64,000 bases of DNA, taken from contig NZ_BSTS01000011.1 of NCBI RefSeq assembly GCF_030269665.1, positions 224,235 to 288,234 of the forward strand, given 5' to 3'. A model generated the notes under the pieces. The model was given only the letters and a program-made list of their open reading frames with translations, was not told the DNA's origin and searched no databases. Each line of letters starts with the position of its first letter. Position 1 is the stretch's first letter. This document shows positions 24,873 to 32,759 of this stretch, one piece after another. Made by a program: the position numbers and the translations under genes. Source of the DNA: Actinomycetospora sp. NBRC 106375 (GTDB lineage: Bacteria > Actinomycetota > Actinomycetes > Mycobacteriales > Pseudonocardiaceae).

Positions 24873-24933
24873 AACGCTCGTTAGCAAGGTAGCGAGGGTC
24901 ACGGCAGGGACACAAGGCTCACTAACGCTCGTT
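24873..24933. promoter_or_regulatory. Two identical TetR-type half-palindromic sites
   Basis: The 10-mer AACGCTCGTT, a near-palindrome (AACG/CGTT), occurs at 24873-24882 and 24924-24933, centres 51 bp apart, between the divergent operon (start 24854) and TetR gene (start 24955). Flanks extend the match (CGAACGCTCGTTAG and CTAACGCTCGTTCG). They are the likely operators of the adjacent TetR protein, one next to each gene. Confidence 0.65.
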
Positions 24934-24954
24934 CGTTCGTGGCACGATGCCGCC

Positions 24955-25572
24955 GTGCGCACGGAGCCGTCCGACCTCGCGACCCGCCGGGTGTCACGGG
25001 CGGCCCTGACCCCCGACGTCGTGCTCGACGCGGCGCTGACCCTCTTCGCCCGGCGCGGCTACCACGGCACGGCGCTGAGCGAGATCGCCGAGGCGCTGGC
25101 GGTGCGCACGCCCAGCCTCTACAACCACATGGGCTCGAAGCACGACCTCCTGCGCACGATCGTCGACCGCACGACCGCGGCCGTCCTCGACGACTTCCAC
25201 GCGGTGCTCGATCCGGACGACCCGCCCGCGACGCAACTGCGCCGCGCGGCCCGGGTCTACGCGTACCGCCACGCCACCCATCGGCGCGAGGCGCTCGTGG
25301 TCAACCGCGACACCGGCAGCCTCGAGGAACCGGCGTTCGGGGAGATGCAGGCCCGCCGACGCGAGCACGAGCACGCGCTGCGGGCCGTGATCACCCGTGG
25401 CGTGGAGACCGGGGACTTCGCCGTCGAGTCGCCGGCGCTCGCCTCGTTCGCCATCCGGGAGATGTGCGTCAGCGTCGCGCGGTGGTTCTCCCCGGACGGC
25501 GCCCTGACCGCCGAGCAGGTGGCCGACCAGTACAGCGGGTTCGCGCTCCGCCTGGCCGGCTCATCCCCCTGA
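24955..25572 (+). CDS. TetR-family regulator of the Mo-hydroxylase operon
   Basis: 205 residues. HTH region: TPDVVLDAALTLFARRGYHG, then TALSEIAEALAVRTPSLYNHMGSK (quoted core ALAVRTPSLYNHMGSK) and DLLRTIVDRT, with a C-terminal TetR_C ligand domain of the type seen in acyl-CoA-related regulators. Divergent from the eight-gene operon with two operators in the 100-bp gap, so repression relieved by a CoA thioester or free acid is plausible. The GTG at 24955 is used. The 3' end overlaps that of the convergent methyltransferase remnant by 12 bp. Confidence 0.9.
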   Translation: MRTEPSDLATRRVSRAALTPDVVLDAALTLFARRGYHGTALSEIAEALAVRTPSLYNHMGSKHDLLRTIVDRTTAAVLDDFHAVLDPDDPPATQLRRAARVYAYRHATHRREALVVNRDTGSLEEPAFGEMQARRREHEHALRAVITRGVETGDFAVESPALASFAIREMCVSVARWFSPDGALTAEQVADQYSGFALRLAGSSP

Positions 25573-26323
25573 GGCGGCGACGATCTCGCCGTGCGGGATC
25601 GAGAACCACCCGTCGGGATCGCGCGACCAGTCCGTCCACGCCGCCGCGATGTCGCGCAGCTCGTCCGCGGTCGGAGTCGACGATGCGCTCGGCCCACTGC
25701 CCACCCCACCAGCGGCGCTCGGCGTCGGTGGCGAAGCACCAGATCGAGGCGCCGGGGGTGACCGCCCGCGCCCCGGCGGCGCGGGCCCAGCCGAGCAGCC
25801 GCCGCCCGGCGTCGGGTTCGGTGCCGTGCGCCCGCGCCACCCGGTGGTAGATCTCCAGCCAGCGGCCGAGCCGGGGGTCGTGCGGGTGGTGCACGATCCC
25901 GCCGTAGTCGCAGTCCCGCGCGGCCACGACGCCGCGGGAGACCGCGAGCATCGCGCGCAGCGCGGCCACCGGGTCGGTGAGGTGCAGCAGGACCTGGTGG
26001 GCGTGCACGACGTCGAACCGCTCGCCGCCGGTGACGGCCGGGAGGTCGTGCACGTCGCCGACCACGAACTCGACGCCCTCCACGCCGGCCGCGGCCGCCC
26101 GCGCGGTCGCGATCACCGAGGGCTCGGCGTCCACGCCCAGCACGCGCCCGGGCGCGACCCGGCGGGCGATGTCGAGCGTGATCGTGCCCGTGCCGCACCC
26201 GACGTCGAGCACCGTCGTGCCCGGCGTGAACCGGTCGGCGACGTACGCGGCGGAGTTCGCCACCGTCCGCCACTGCTGCGACGCCAGCACGCTCGGCGCG
26301 TGCCCCTGGCTGTAGGCGGTCAT
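25561..26323 (-). pseudogene. Frameshifted class I SAM-dependent methyltransferase
   Basis: The N-terminal about 215 residues are an intact UbiE-like methyltransferase: SAM site VLDVGCGTGTITLDIARRV (about 39-57), acidic VDAEPS and post-motif DVVHAHQVLLHL. After ERIVDS near 25673 the frame changes: the expected end (TADELRDIAAAWTDW, then DPDGWFSIPHGEIV and a stop at 25561) is in another frame, and about a dozen residues that normally join the two parts are missing. A small deletion not divisible by three explains this. Read without correction, the protein runs on with Arg-rich sequence to a stop at 25469, antisense to the TetR gene. The ATG at 26323 overlaps the hydrolase stop by four bases. 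Confidence 0.7.
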
Positions 26324-27303
26324 CGACGTTCCTCTCCCCGCCGGTCGAGCGCGTCGAGCAGCGGCGTCACGGCGGCGGCGAAGCGCTCGGGCTCGCCGAG
26401 CAGGGCGAGGTGGCGGGCGCCGGGGATCTCGGCGACGAGGTCGGTGCGCAGGCGCGCCGCGGTGGCCAGGGCCTGCGGGCGGGAGAAGCTGCCGTCCTCG
26501 CTGCTGGAGACGATCGCCGTCGGCACGGCGATCGCGGTCTCCTGGGCGTCGGTGAGCCCGATGAGCGGGCTGCGGATCACGTCGACGAACGCGTCGACCG
26601 CCCCGGGGCCGAGAAAGGGGGCGCGCCAGCGGTCGATGGCCGCGTCGTCGGTGGGGCAGCCCGGCCCGCACTGCGCGGCGACGATCGAGCGGATCGGCGC
26701 GCGGTGCCGCACGACGGCCGTGACGACGGCGGGGGCGATCGGGTCGACGAGCAGCCACCGCGGCCCGCGTCCCGCGCTCGTGCGGTCGGTGCCGAAGTAG
26801 GGCGTGCCGTCGCCGTTGGCCGCCACGACCCCGGTGAGGGTCTCCGGCGCGCGGAGGGCGAGGGACAGCGCGATCGCCACGCCGGAGGAGTGCCCCATGA
26901 CCACGGGGTGGTCCAGGCGGAGTGCCGCGACGACCCCGGCGAGCTGGTCGGTGTCGGCCGCGAGGTCGTAGGGCGGCACGCGGTCGGTGAACCCGAAGCC
27001 GCGCACGTCGTAGGCGTAGACGTCGCGGTCGGCGGCGAGCAGCGGGGCGACCCGCGACCAGACGTAGGTCGACTCGGCGAACCCCGGGATCAGCACCAGC
27101 GGCGGGCGCCCCGAGGGCCGCGCGGCCGGCCAGTGCTCGACGTGCGTGCGCACCCCGGCGGCGTCGACGTCGAACCCCGGCGGCGCGACGTCGAGCCGTT
27201 CGGGATCGAGCCGGTCCCAGCCGAGGTAGGCGCCGGACACGGCGAACACCAGCACCACGAGGACGAGGACCGCCATACCGAGCCGCCGGAGCCATCGCCA
27301 CAC
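26320..27303 (-). CDS. Membrane-anchored alpha/beta hydrolase
   Basis: 327 residues. An N-terminal transmembrane helix (about residues 10-28, AVLVLVVLVFAVSGAYLGW) precedes an alpha/beta hydrolase domain: LVLIPGFAESTYVW (oxyanion hole), nucleophile VMGHSSGVAIALS (Ser near residue 139), and catalytic His in IPGARHLALLGEPE near residue 305. The domain would lie outside the membrane. The start is uncertain: GTG 27303 is taken, TTG 27312 is possible, and there is no strong ribosome site. It lies 13 bp after the ECF sigma gene and overlaps the methyltransferase start by four bases, so it is part of that operon. Confidence 0.82.
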   Translation of the reverse strand: MWRWLRRLGMAVLVLVVLVFAVSGAYLGWDRLDPERLDVAPPGFDVDAAGVRTHVEHWPAARPSGRPPLVLIPGFAESTYVWSRVAPLLAADRDVYAYDVRGFGFTDRVPPYDLAADTDQLAGVVAALRLDHPVVMGHSSGVAIALSLALRAPETLTGVVAANGDGTPYFGTDRTSAGRGPRWLLVDPIAPAVVTAVVRHRAPIRSIVAAQCGPGCPTDDAAIDRWRAPFLGPGAVDAFVDVIRSPLIGLTDAQETAIAVPTAIVSSSEDGSFSRPQALATAARLRTDLVAEIPGARHLALLGEPERFAAAVTPLLDALDRRGEERR

Positions 27304-27316
27304 GATCGGCAACGAT

Positions 27317-28462
27317 TCACGACCCCAGCAGCTGCCGCACGCGGGCGGCCTCGCGGGTGAGGTGATCGCGCTCGGGCACGCTGGTCGCGGCCCGCGACGC
27401 CCGCGCGTACCCTGCGGCGGCCTCGGCGAGGTCCCCGGCGCGTTCGTGCAGGTAGGCGGCGACCGCGTCGTAGCGGGGGAGGGCGGGGTCCAGGTCGGCC
27501 AGCGCCGACAGCCCGGCCTGCGCCCCGTCGGCCGCACCGAGCGCCACGGCGCGGTTGAGCCGCACCACCGGGCTGTCGGCGACGGCGAGCAGCTCGTCGT
27601 ACCACTCGACGATCTGCACCCAGTCGGTCTCGGCGGCACTCGGGGCGTCGGCGTGGAGCGCGGCGATCGCGGCCTGCGCCTGGTACTCGCCCAGGCGGTC
27701 CCGGCCCAGCGCGGTCTGCAGGATCGTCACGCCCTCGGCGATCAGGGCGGTGTCCCAGCGGGAGCGGTCCTGCCGGTCCAGCGGCACGAGGCGCCCGCCC
27801 GGGCCGGTGCGCGACGCGCGCCGGGCGTGGTGCAGCAGCATCAGCGCCAGCAGGCCCGCGACCTCGGGCTCGTCGGTGAGGGCCGCGAGCTGGCGGGCGA
27901 GCCGGATCGCCTCGGCCGCGAGGTCGAGCTCGCCGCCGTAGCCCTCGTTGAACACGAGGTAGAGCACCCGCAGCACGGTGCCGAGGTCGCCGGGGCGGTC
28001 GAGCGACTCGTCGGCGATCCGCCGTTTCGCCCGGCTGATCCGCTGGGCCATCGTCGCCTCGGGGACGAGGTGGGCCTCCGCGATCTGGCGGGTGGTCAGG
28101 CCGCCGACCGCCCGCAGCGTGAGCGCCACGGCCGCGGCCGGCGGCAGCGCGGAGTGGGCGCAGAGGAAGTAGAGACGGAGCGTGTCGTCGGTCGCCGGAC
28201 CCGGCTCCGCCGGGGGTTCGGCCTCGACCGCGTCCTCCCGGTCCCGGCGGGACGACGCGGACCGGGCGGCGTCGACGAACTTGCGCCACGCGGCCGCGAC
28301 GAGCCAGCCCTTCGGGTCGCGGGGCGGGTCGTCCGGCCAGGTGTCGAGGGCGCGGATGAGCGCCTCCTGCACGGCGTCCTCGGCCGACGCGAAGTCCGCG
28401 CCGCGCCGGACGAGGACGCCGATCACCGCGGGCACCAGGTCCCGCAGCAGGGACGGGTCCAT
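27317..28462 (-). CDS. ECF42-type RNA polymerase sigma factor
   Basis: 381 residues, twice the size of a classical ECF sigma factor. Sigma-2 region about residues 8-75 (GADFASAEDAVQEALIRALD), sigma-4 about 105-160 (LTLRAVGGLTTRQIAEAHLV with the HTH), then a long helical C-terminal extension (about 170-381) with TPR-like repeats, seen in group ECF42. ECF42 factors are known to sit next to DGPF-domain genes and to depend on their C-terminal domain instead of an anti-sigma factor. Here a DGPF gene lies four bases upstream, with a matching promoter. The ATG at 28462 is used. Confidence 0.92.
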   Translation of the reverse strand: MDPSLLRDLVPAVIGVLVRRGADFASAEDAVQEALIRALDTWPDDPPRDPKGWLVAAAWRKFVDAARSASSRRDREDAVEAEPPAEPGPATDDTLRLYFLCAHSALPPAAAVALTLRAVGGLTTRQIAEAHLVPEATMAQRISRAKRRIADESLDRPGDLGTVLRVLYLVFNEGYGGELDLAAEAIRLARQLAALTDEPEVAGLLALMLLHHARRASRTGPGGRLVPLDRQDRSRWDTALIAEGVTILQTALGRDRLGEYQAQAAIAALHADAPSAAETDWVQIVEWYDELLAVADSPVVRLNRAVALGAADGAQAGLSALADLDPALPRYDAVAAYLHERAGDLAEAAAGYARASRAATSVPERDHLTREAARVRQLLGS

Positions 28463-28466
28463 CACC

Positions 28467-28877
28467 TCAGTCCTGCGTTCCGGGCGCGCCGGTGAGGAAC
28501 GGCCGGACCTCGAGCCACTCCTGGATCGGCTCGCCGCCGGGCCCGGGCGCCGCGGAGAGCTCGCCGGCCAGCTCGAGGGCCCGCTCCCACGAGTCCACAT
28601 CGATGATCATCCAGCCGGCGATCAGGTCCTTGGTCTCCGCGAACGGGCCGTCGGTGACCGGCGGGCGCCCCGCGCCGTCGTGGCGCACGAACGCGCCCTC
28701 GGCCGCCAGGGCCTGGCTGTCGACGTACTCCCCGTTCTCGCGCAGGCGGTCGGCGAAGTCGTTCATGTACTGGAAGTGGGCGTCGACCTCCTCGGGCGTC
28801 CACTGGTCCATCGGCGTGAAGTCCATCCCCGGGTGACCCGGTCCGCCGCGGTAGTGCTTGAGCATCAGGTACTTCAT
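28467..28877 (-). CDS. DGPF-domain (YCII-related) protein
   Basis: 136 residues: starts MKYLMLKHYRGGPG and contains the family signature DGPFAETKDLIAGWMIID (about residues 87-104). DGPF proteins have a dimeric alpha/beta fold related to YCII; their reaction is unknown, though a role with ECF42 sigma factors in stress or antibiotic-related responses is established by genome context. The ATG at 28877 has GGAGGAG about five bases upstream. The gene is the first of the operon DGPF, sigma, hydrolase, methyltransferase, and a promoter-like TGTCGA-N17-CGTC lies upstream. Confidence 0.92.
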   Translation of the reverse strand: MKYLMLKHYRGGPGHPGMDFTPMDQWTPEEVDAHFQYMNDFADRLRENGEYVDSQALAAEGAFVRHDGAGRPPVTDGPFAETKDLIAGWMIIDVDSWERALELAGELSAAPGPGGEPIQEWLEVRPFLTGAPGTQD

Positions 28878-28913
28878 GGCTGTTCTCCTCCGTGCTCGGT
28901 CTCGTGCCCCGGG

Positions 28914-28940
28914 GACGGAGCCGCCGAGGGGTTCTCGACA
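28914..28940 (-). promoter_or_regulatory. Putative ECF42-dependent promoter
   Basis: On the minus strand, TGTCGA (28940-28935) is followed after 17 bases by CGTC (28917-28914). These match the -35 TGTCGA and -10 CG(A/T)C described for ECF42 targets, which are mainly DGPF genes. Transcription would begin near 28906, about 29 bases before the DGPF start codon. This suggests autoregulation of the operon by its own sigma factor. Confidence 0.65.
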
Positions 28941-28970
28941 CCCGGGACGCGGACCCCCGAAGATTTTTCC

Positions 28971-29750
28971 GTGAGTCTCGCGCGGATCGACCTGCCCCAC
29001 GCCGAGGCCGTCGTCGGCGACGACGGCGTCGGCACGCTGACCGTCGTGAACAGCCGGTCGGCGAACGTCCTGGGCACGCCGGCGATCACCGACCTGCGGA
29101 CCGCCCTCGCCGAGCTCGCGCAGCTCGACGCGCTGCGGGCGCTGGTGCTGCGCGGCACCGGGGACGAGGCCTTCGTCGCCGGCGCGGACATCGGTGAGAT
29201 GGCCGTGCTGGACCAGCCGTCCGCCGAGGTCTTCATCGAGGGCCTGCGGCTGCTGTGCGAGGCGGTGCGCCACCTCCCGGTCCCCGTGATCGCCCGGATC
29301 CCCGGGTGGGCCCTCGGCGGCGGGCTCGAGCTCGCGATGGCCTGCGACCTGCGCATCAGCAGCGACGCCGCGCGCTTCGGGATGCCCGAGGTCGCCATGG
29401 GCATCCCGTCGGTGGTGCACGCCGCGCTCATGCCGCGGCTCGTCGGCGCCGCGCACGCCTCCTGGATGCTCCTCACCGGGGAGTCCGTCGACGCGGCCAC
29501 GGCACTGTCCTGGGGGCTGGCCGACGAGGTCGTCCCGCTCACCGGGCTCGACGCGCGCGTCGGTGAGCACGCCGCCCGGTTCGCGGGGTTCGGGGCCGAC
29601 GTCGTGCGCCGGCAGAAGCGCCTGCTGCGCGAGTGGGAGGAGCAGACGCCCTCCGCGGCCGCCGTCGCGAGCGTCGCCGAGTTCGGCGCCGCGTTCGCGA
29701 CCGGCGAGCCGCAGGCGTTCATGCGCCGGTTCCTCGAGCGGGAGCGGTGA
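28971..29750 (+). CDS. Enoyl-CoA hydratase/isomerase-family protein
   Basis: 259 residues, crotonase fold. Oxyanion-hole and CoA-binding segments: AFVAGADIGEMAVLD (about residues 64-78) and RIPGWALGGGLELAMACDLRIS (quoted core ALGGGLELAMACDLRIS, about 106-122), then FGMPEVAMGIPS (about 128-139). In the hydratase the second Glu would sit at the PE position, which is present (PEVAMG); the first glutamate position reads LELAMA. Hydration or isomerisation of an enoyl-CoA is likely. The GTG at 28971 is used; no strong ribosome site is seen. It diverges from the DGPF operon with 93 bp between, and is convergent with the GntR gene. Confidence 0.87.
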   Translation: MSLARIDLPHAEAVVGDDGVGTLTVVNSRSANVLGTPAITDLRTALAELAQLDALRALVLRGTGDEAFVAGADIGEMAVLDQPSAEVFIEGLRLLCEAVRHLPVPVIARIPGWALGGGLELAMACDLRISSDAARFGMPEVAMGIPSVVHAALMPRLVGAAHASWMLLTGESVDAATALSWGLADEVVPLTGLDARVGEHAARFAGFGADVVRRQKRLLREWEEQTPSAAAVASVAEFGAAFATGEPQAFMRRFLERER

Positions 29751-29764
29751 TCGGGGGAGATCAC
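29747..29764. terminator. Short bidirectional terminator hairpin
   Basis: GTGATC (29747-29752) and GATCAC (29759-29764) form a 6-bp stem with loop GGGGGA between the convergent hydratase (stop 29750) and GntR (stop 29761) genes. The stem overlaps both stop codons. It is weak, but position and symmetry fit a shared terminator. Confidence 0.4.
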
Positions 29765-30540
29765 GCCGTGGCGTCGCCGCCCCTGAGCCGCCGGCGCGAG
29801 GCGTCGAGGCTGCCCATCTCGCGCAGCATCGTGGTGAGGTTGTTCTCGAGGTGCTCGCGCACGGCGTCGCGCACCGTCGCGGGGTCGCGCGTGCGGGCGG
29901 CGTCGACGATCTCGTCGTGGGCGTGCGCGCGGTGCTTCGCGAACGAGTCGGGCGCCTCGACGGGGTCGAACACGAGCCGGGTGTAGCGCTCGGAGGCGTC
30001 CCAGAGCGGGGCGAGCATCCGCCGGTCCCAGCCGCTCGCGGCCGGCTCGATCATCCGCGCGTGGAACTCCCGGTGCGGCGCCCAGAACTGCTCGCCGAGC
30101 ACGTCACCGAAGGTCGCGCGGACCATGCCGTCGAGCTGGGTGATCTCGGCGTCGGTGCGGTCCGGGGCGGACAGCGCGGCGAGCTCGGGCTCGACGGTGG
30201 TCCGGAGCCGGTAGATCGCCCGCAGGTCGTCGGGATCGAGCGGGGTGACCATCGCGCTGCGCGAGGGGCTCAGCGTGATCAGACCCTGCGCCTCGAGCTG
30301 CCGCAGGGCCTCGCGGACGGGCACATGGCTGACCCCGAGCTGCTCGGTGAGGGCCGGGACCGTGAACGGGCGCCCGGGCGGTAGCTCCCCGGACAGGATC
30401 GAGCGGCGGATCTCGTGCAGCACGAGGTCCACCGCCGAGGCCTTCTGTGAGGCCACCGACCGCATGCCGCGGCCATCGTGCTCGTCCACCGCCACCCCCA
30501 GGTCCCGCGCCAGCCGGGTCAGCGTAGCGCGCGTTGACAT
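29761..30540 (-). CDS. GntR-family (FadR/FCD type) regulator
   Basis: 259 residues. Winged HTH: VDLVLHEIRRSILSGELPPG, TVPALTEQLGVSHVPVREAL and RQLEAQGLI (about residues 35-95), followed by the helical FCD ligand domain with RLRTTVEPELAALSA, HREFHARMIEP and HAHDEIVDAARTRD, whose His/Asp residues usually bind a metal and an organic acid. The ATG at 30540 is the first, giving an N-terminal extension of 34 residues; the ATG at about 30465 is an alternative. It diverges from the meta-cleavage operon (start 30618) and probably represses it. Confidence 0.9.
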   Translation of the reverse strand: MSTRATLTRLARDLGVAVDEHDGRGMRSVASQKASAVDLVLHEIRRSILSGELPPGRPFTVPALTEQLGVSHVPVREALRQLEAQGLITLSPSRSAMVTPLDPDDLRAIYRLRTTVEPELAALSAPDRTDAEITQLDGMVRATFGDVLGEQFWAPHREFHARMIEPAASGWDRRMLAPLWDASERYTRLVFDPVEAPDSFAKHRAHAHDEIVDAARTRDPATVRDAVREHLENNLTTMLREMGSLDASRRRLRGGDATA

Positions 30541-30548
30541 CTTATAAG
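30541..30548. promoter_or_regulatory. CTTATAAG palindrome between GntR and the catabolic operon
   Basis: A perfect 8-bp palindrome, CTTATAAG, in an AT-rich island (ATCTTATAAGTTAG) directly before the GntR start codon, within the 77-bp divergent region. AT content here is sharply higher than in the surroundings. A promoter -10 or the GntR operator are both possible. Confidence 0.4.
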
Positions 30549-30617
30549 TTAGCGCCGTAGCGTCCAGAGCGTGGCCCAGGTCACGCCGACGTGACGAGCA
30601 ACCGGAGGTGCTCCGAG

Positions 30618-31850
30618 ATGACCACACCCTCGATGAACGACTGCGCGCTGGACCGCGCCGGCACGTCCGACGAGGCCCGCGCGCTGCGCTCGACGCTCGT
30701 CGGCCGCGCCCGCGAGATCGTCCCGGTGCTCGCCCGCAACGCGGCCCGCACCGAGGAGGACCGGCGCGTCGTCGAGGAGAACATCGCCCTGATCGACGAG
30801 GCCGACCTCTTCGCGATCATGAAGCCGCGCCGGCTCGGCGGGCTCGAGACCGACATGCGCACGAAGCTCGAGGTGTCCCGCGAGCTCGCCCGCGGCTGCG
30901 GCTCGACCTCCTGGGCCATCACGCTGATGAACGTCTGCTCGTTCTTCGCCGGCCTCTACCCGGACCAGGCGCAGCGCGACGTGTGGGAGGCCACGCCGGG
31001 CGCGCGGATCGCCGGGGTGCTCGCCCCGTCGGCGGAGGCCACGCGGGTCGACGGCGGCTACCGGCTGACCGGGCGCTGGGGCTGGGCCTCGGGCTGCTTC
31101 CACGCGCAGTGGGCGGTCGTCGGGTTCCCGGTGCCCGACGAGCACGGCGAGGTCGTCGACCAGGGCCTCGCGCTCGTCCCGATGGACGAGCTGACCATCG
31201 AGGACACGTGGTTCGTCGCCGGCATGCGCGGCACCGGGTCGAACACCCTGGTCGCGCGGGACGTGTTCGTCCCCGAGCACCGTGTCCTCTCGATCCCGGC
31301 CGCGATCGGCGGGCGCTACGGCACCGAGCACACCGGCGAGGCCCTCTACCGGTCGGCGTTCGTCCCGGTCGCCGCGCTCGTGCTCGCCGGTCCGCAGCTG
31401 GGCCTCGCCCAGGCCGCGCTGGACCTCGTGATCGAGAAGGCGCCGAAGCGCGCGATCTCCTACACCTTCTACGACACCCAGACCGACGCCCCGACCTTCC
31501 AGCTCGCCGTGGCCAAGGCCGCGTCGCTGGTGGACGCGGCGCACCTGTTCGCCTACCGCGCCGCCGCCGACATCGACCAGGCCGCGGCCGACGGCATCTA
31601 CCCCGACTACGCCGCGCGCGCCCGGGTGCGCATGGACACCGGAGCCGCGATCGAGAACGCCCGCGAGGCGATCCGGGTGCTGATCTCCGCCCACGGGGCG
31701 GGGTCGTTCGCCGAGACCAGCCCGCTGCAGCGCATCTGGCGCGACTCCGAGGTCGCGTCCCGCCACGCCGTCATCAGCCCCGCGATCTCCTCCGAGGTCT
31801 ACGGGCGGGCCCTGCTGGGCCTCACCGACGGCGTCACCGCCCTCGTCTAG
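30618..31850 (+). CDS. Flavin-dependent hydroxylase (acyl-CoA dehydrogenase fold)
   Basis: 410 residues, acyl-CoA-dehydrogenase-like three-domain fold of the two-component monooxygenase group (HsaA/HpaH-like class). Seen: N-terminal helices with EADLFAIMKPRRLGGLE (about residues 56-72), CGSTSWAITLMNV (about 93-105), the beta-domain GRWGWASGCFHAQWAVVG (about 150-167) and a C-terminal helical region ending SPLQRIWRDSEVASRHAVIS. Such proteins use reduced flavin supplied by a separate reductase to hydroxylate phenolic rings. No reductase is in the operon. ATG 30618 has GGAGG nine bases upstream. First gene of the operon with FAH, hydrolase, VOC dioxygenase and FAD monooxygenase. Confidence 0.85.
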   Translation: MTTPSMNDCALDRAGTSDEARALRSTLVGRAREIVPVLARNAARTEEDRRVVEENIALIDEADLFAIMKPRRLGGLETDMRTKLEVSRELARGCGSTSWAITLMNVCSFFAGLYPDQAQRDVWEATPGARIAGVLAPSAEATRVDGGYRLTGRWGWASGCFHAQWAVVGFPVPDEHGEVVDQGLALVPMDELTIEDTWFVAGMRGTGSNTLVARDVFVPEHRVLSIPAAIGGRYGTEHTGEALYRSAFVPVAALVLAGPQLGLAQAALDLVIEKAPKRAISYTFYDTQTDAPTFQLAVAKAASLVDAAHLFAYRAAADIDQAAADGIYPDYAARARVRMDTGAAIENAREAIRVLISAHGAGSFAETSPLQRIWRDSEVASRHAVISPAISSEVYGRALLGLTDGVTALV

Positions 31851-31862
31851 GAAGGACGTTCG

Positions 31863-32759
31863 TTGCGCATCGCCAACCACGCCGGGCGGCTCGCCCTGGT
31901 GGAGCCCGACGCCGAGTCGCCTGGCGGGCTGCGCGGGCTCGACGTCGAGCGCGCCAGCGACGGCCGCTTCGCCGCCGACCCGCAGGCCGTCTACGACCGG
32001 TGGGACGAGTTCCGCGACTGGGCCGGCACCGCGGACCTCGCGGCCGCCGTCCCGCTGGGCAGTGTCGATTCTCCTGGGGCTGCCCTCGGCCCCGTCGCCC
32101 CCCGGCCGCCGCAGGTCTTCGCGGTGGGCCTGAACTACCGCGACCACGCCGCCGAGTCGGGCATGGACCTGCCGGCGACGCCGCTGGTGTTCACCAAGTA
32201 CGCGTCGAGCTTCACGGGCCCGCAGGGGGACATCACGCTCTCGCCGGGCACCGTCGACTGGGAGGTCGAGCTCGTCGCCGTCATCGGCACGGGCGGTCAC
32301 CGCATCCCGGCGGCGCAGGGGTGGGACCACGTCGCCGGCCTCACCGTCGGCCAGGACCTCTCCGACCGCGTCGCCCAGTTCGCCGCCCCGCCCCCGCAGT
32401 TCGGGATGGGCAAGTCCTACCCCGGGTTCTCGCCGATGGGCCCGGCGCTGGTCAGCGTCGACGAGCTCCGCGCGGCCGGCCTCGACCCCGACGACCTCGA
32501 ACTGGGCTGCCTCGTCAACGGCGAGAGCGTCCAGAAGGGGCGCACCGGGGCGATGATCTTCTCGGTCCCGGTCCTGGTCGCCGAGCTCTCGGCGATCGTG
32601 ACGCTGCTGCCCGGCGACGTGGTCTTCACCGGCACCCCGGCGGGCATCGGGGCGGGCCGGACCCCGCCGCGCTTCCTCGGCGACGGCGACGAGCTCGTCA
32701 CCTGGTGCGCCGGGATCGGCCAGATGCAGCACCGCTTCGTGACGGGAGACCGATCGTGA
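31863..32759 (+). CDS. Fumarylacetoacetate hydrolase-family enzyme
   Basis: 298 residues. FAH C-terminal fold: FAVGLNYRDHAAESGMDLP (about residues 85-103), FTKYASSFTGP, the metal-binding DWEVELVAVIG (Glu residues about 137-139), SDRVAQF and GDVVFTGTPAGIGAGRTPP (about 258-276). Members cleave or hydrate acylpyruvates and 2-hydroxy-dienoates, or decarboxylate oxaloacetate, in meta-cleavage pathways. The start is a TTG at 31863 preceded by AAGGA (31852-31856); no nearby ATG or GTG fits. It is 12 bp after the hydroxylase gene and overlaps the following hydrolase start by four bases. Confidence 0.9.
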   Translation: MRIANHAGRLALVEPDAESPGGLRGLDVERASDGRFAADPQAVYDRWDEFRDWAGTADLAAAVPLGSVDSPGAALGPVAPRPPQVFAVGLNYRDHAAESGMDLPATPLVFTKYASSFTGPQGDITLSPGTVDWEVELVAVIGTGGHRIPAAQGWDHVAGLTVGQDLSDRVAQFAAPPPQFGMGKSYPGFSPMGPALVSVDELRAAGLDPDDLELGCLVNGESVQKGRTGAMIFSVPVLVAELSAIVTLLPGDVVFTGTPAGIGAGRTPPRFLGDGDELVTWCAGIGQMQHRFVTGDRS

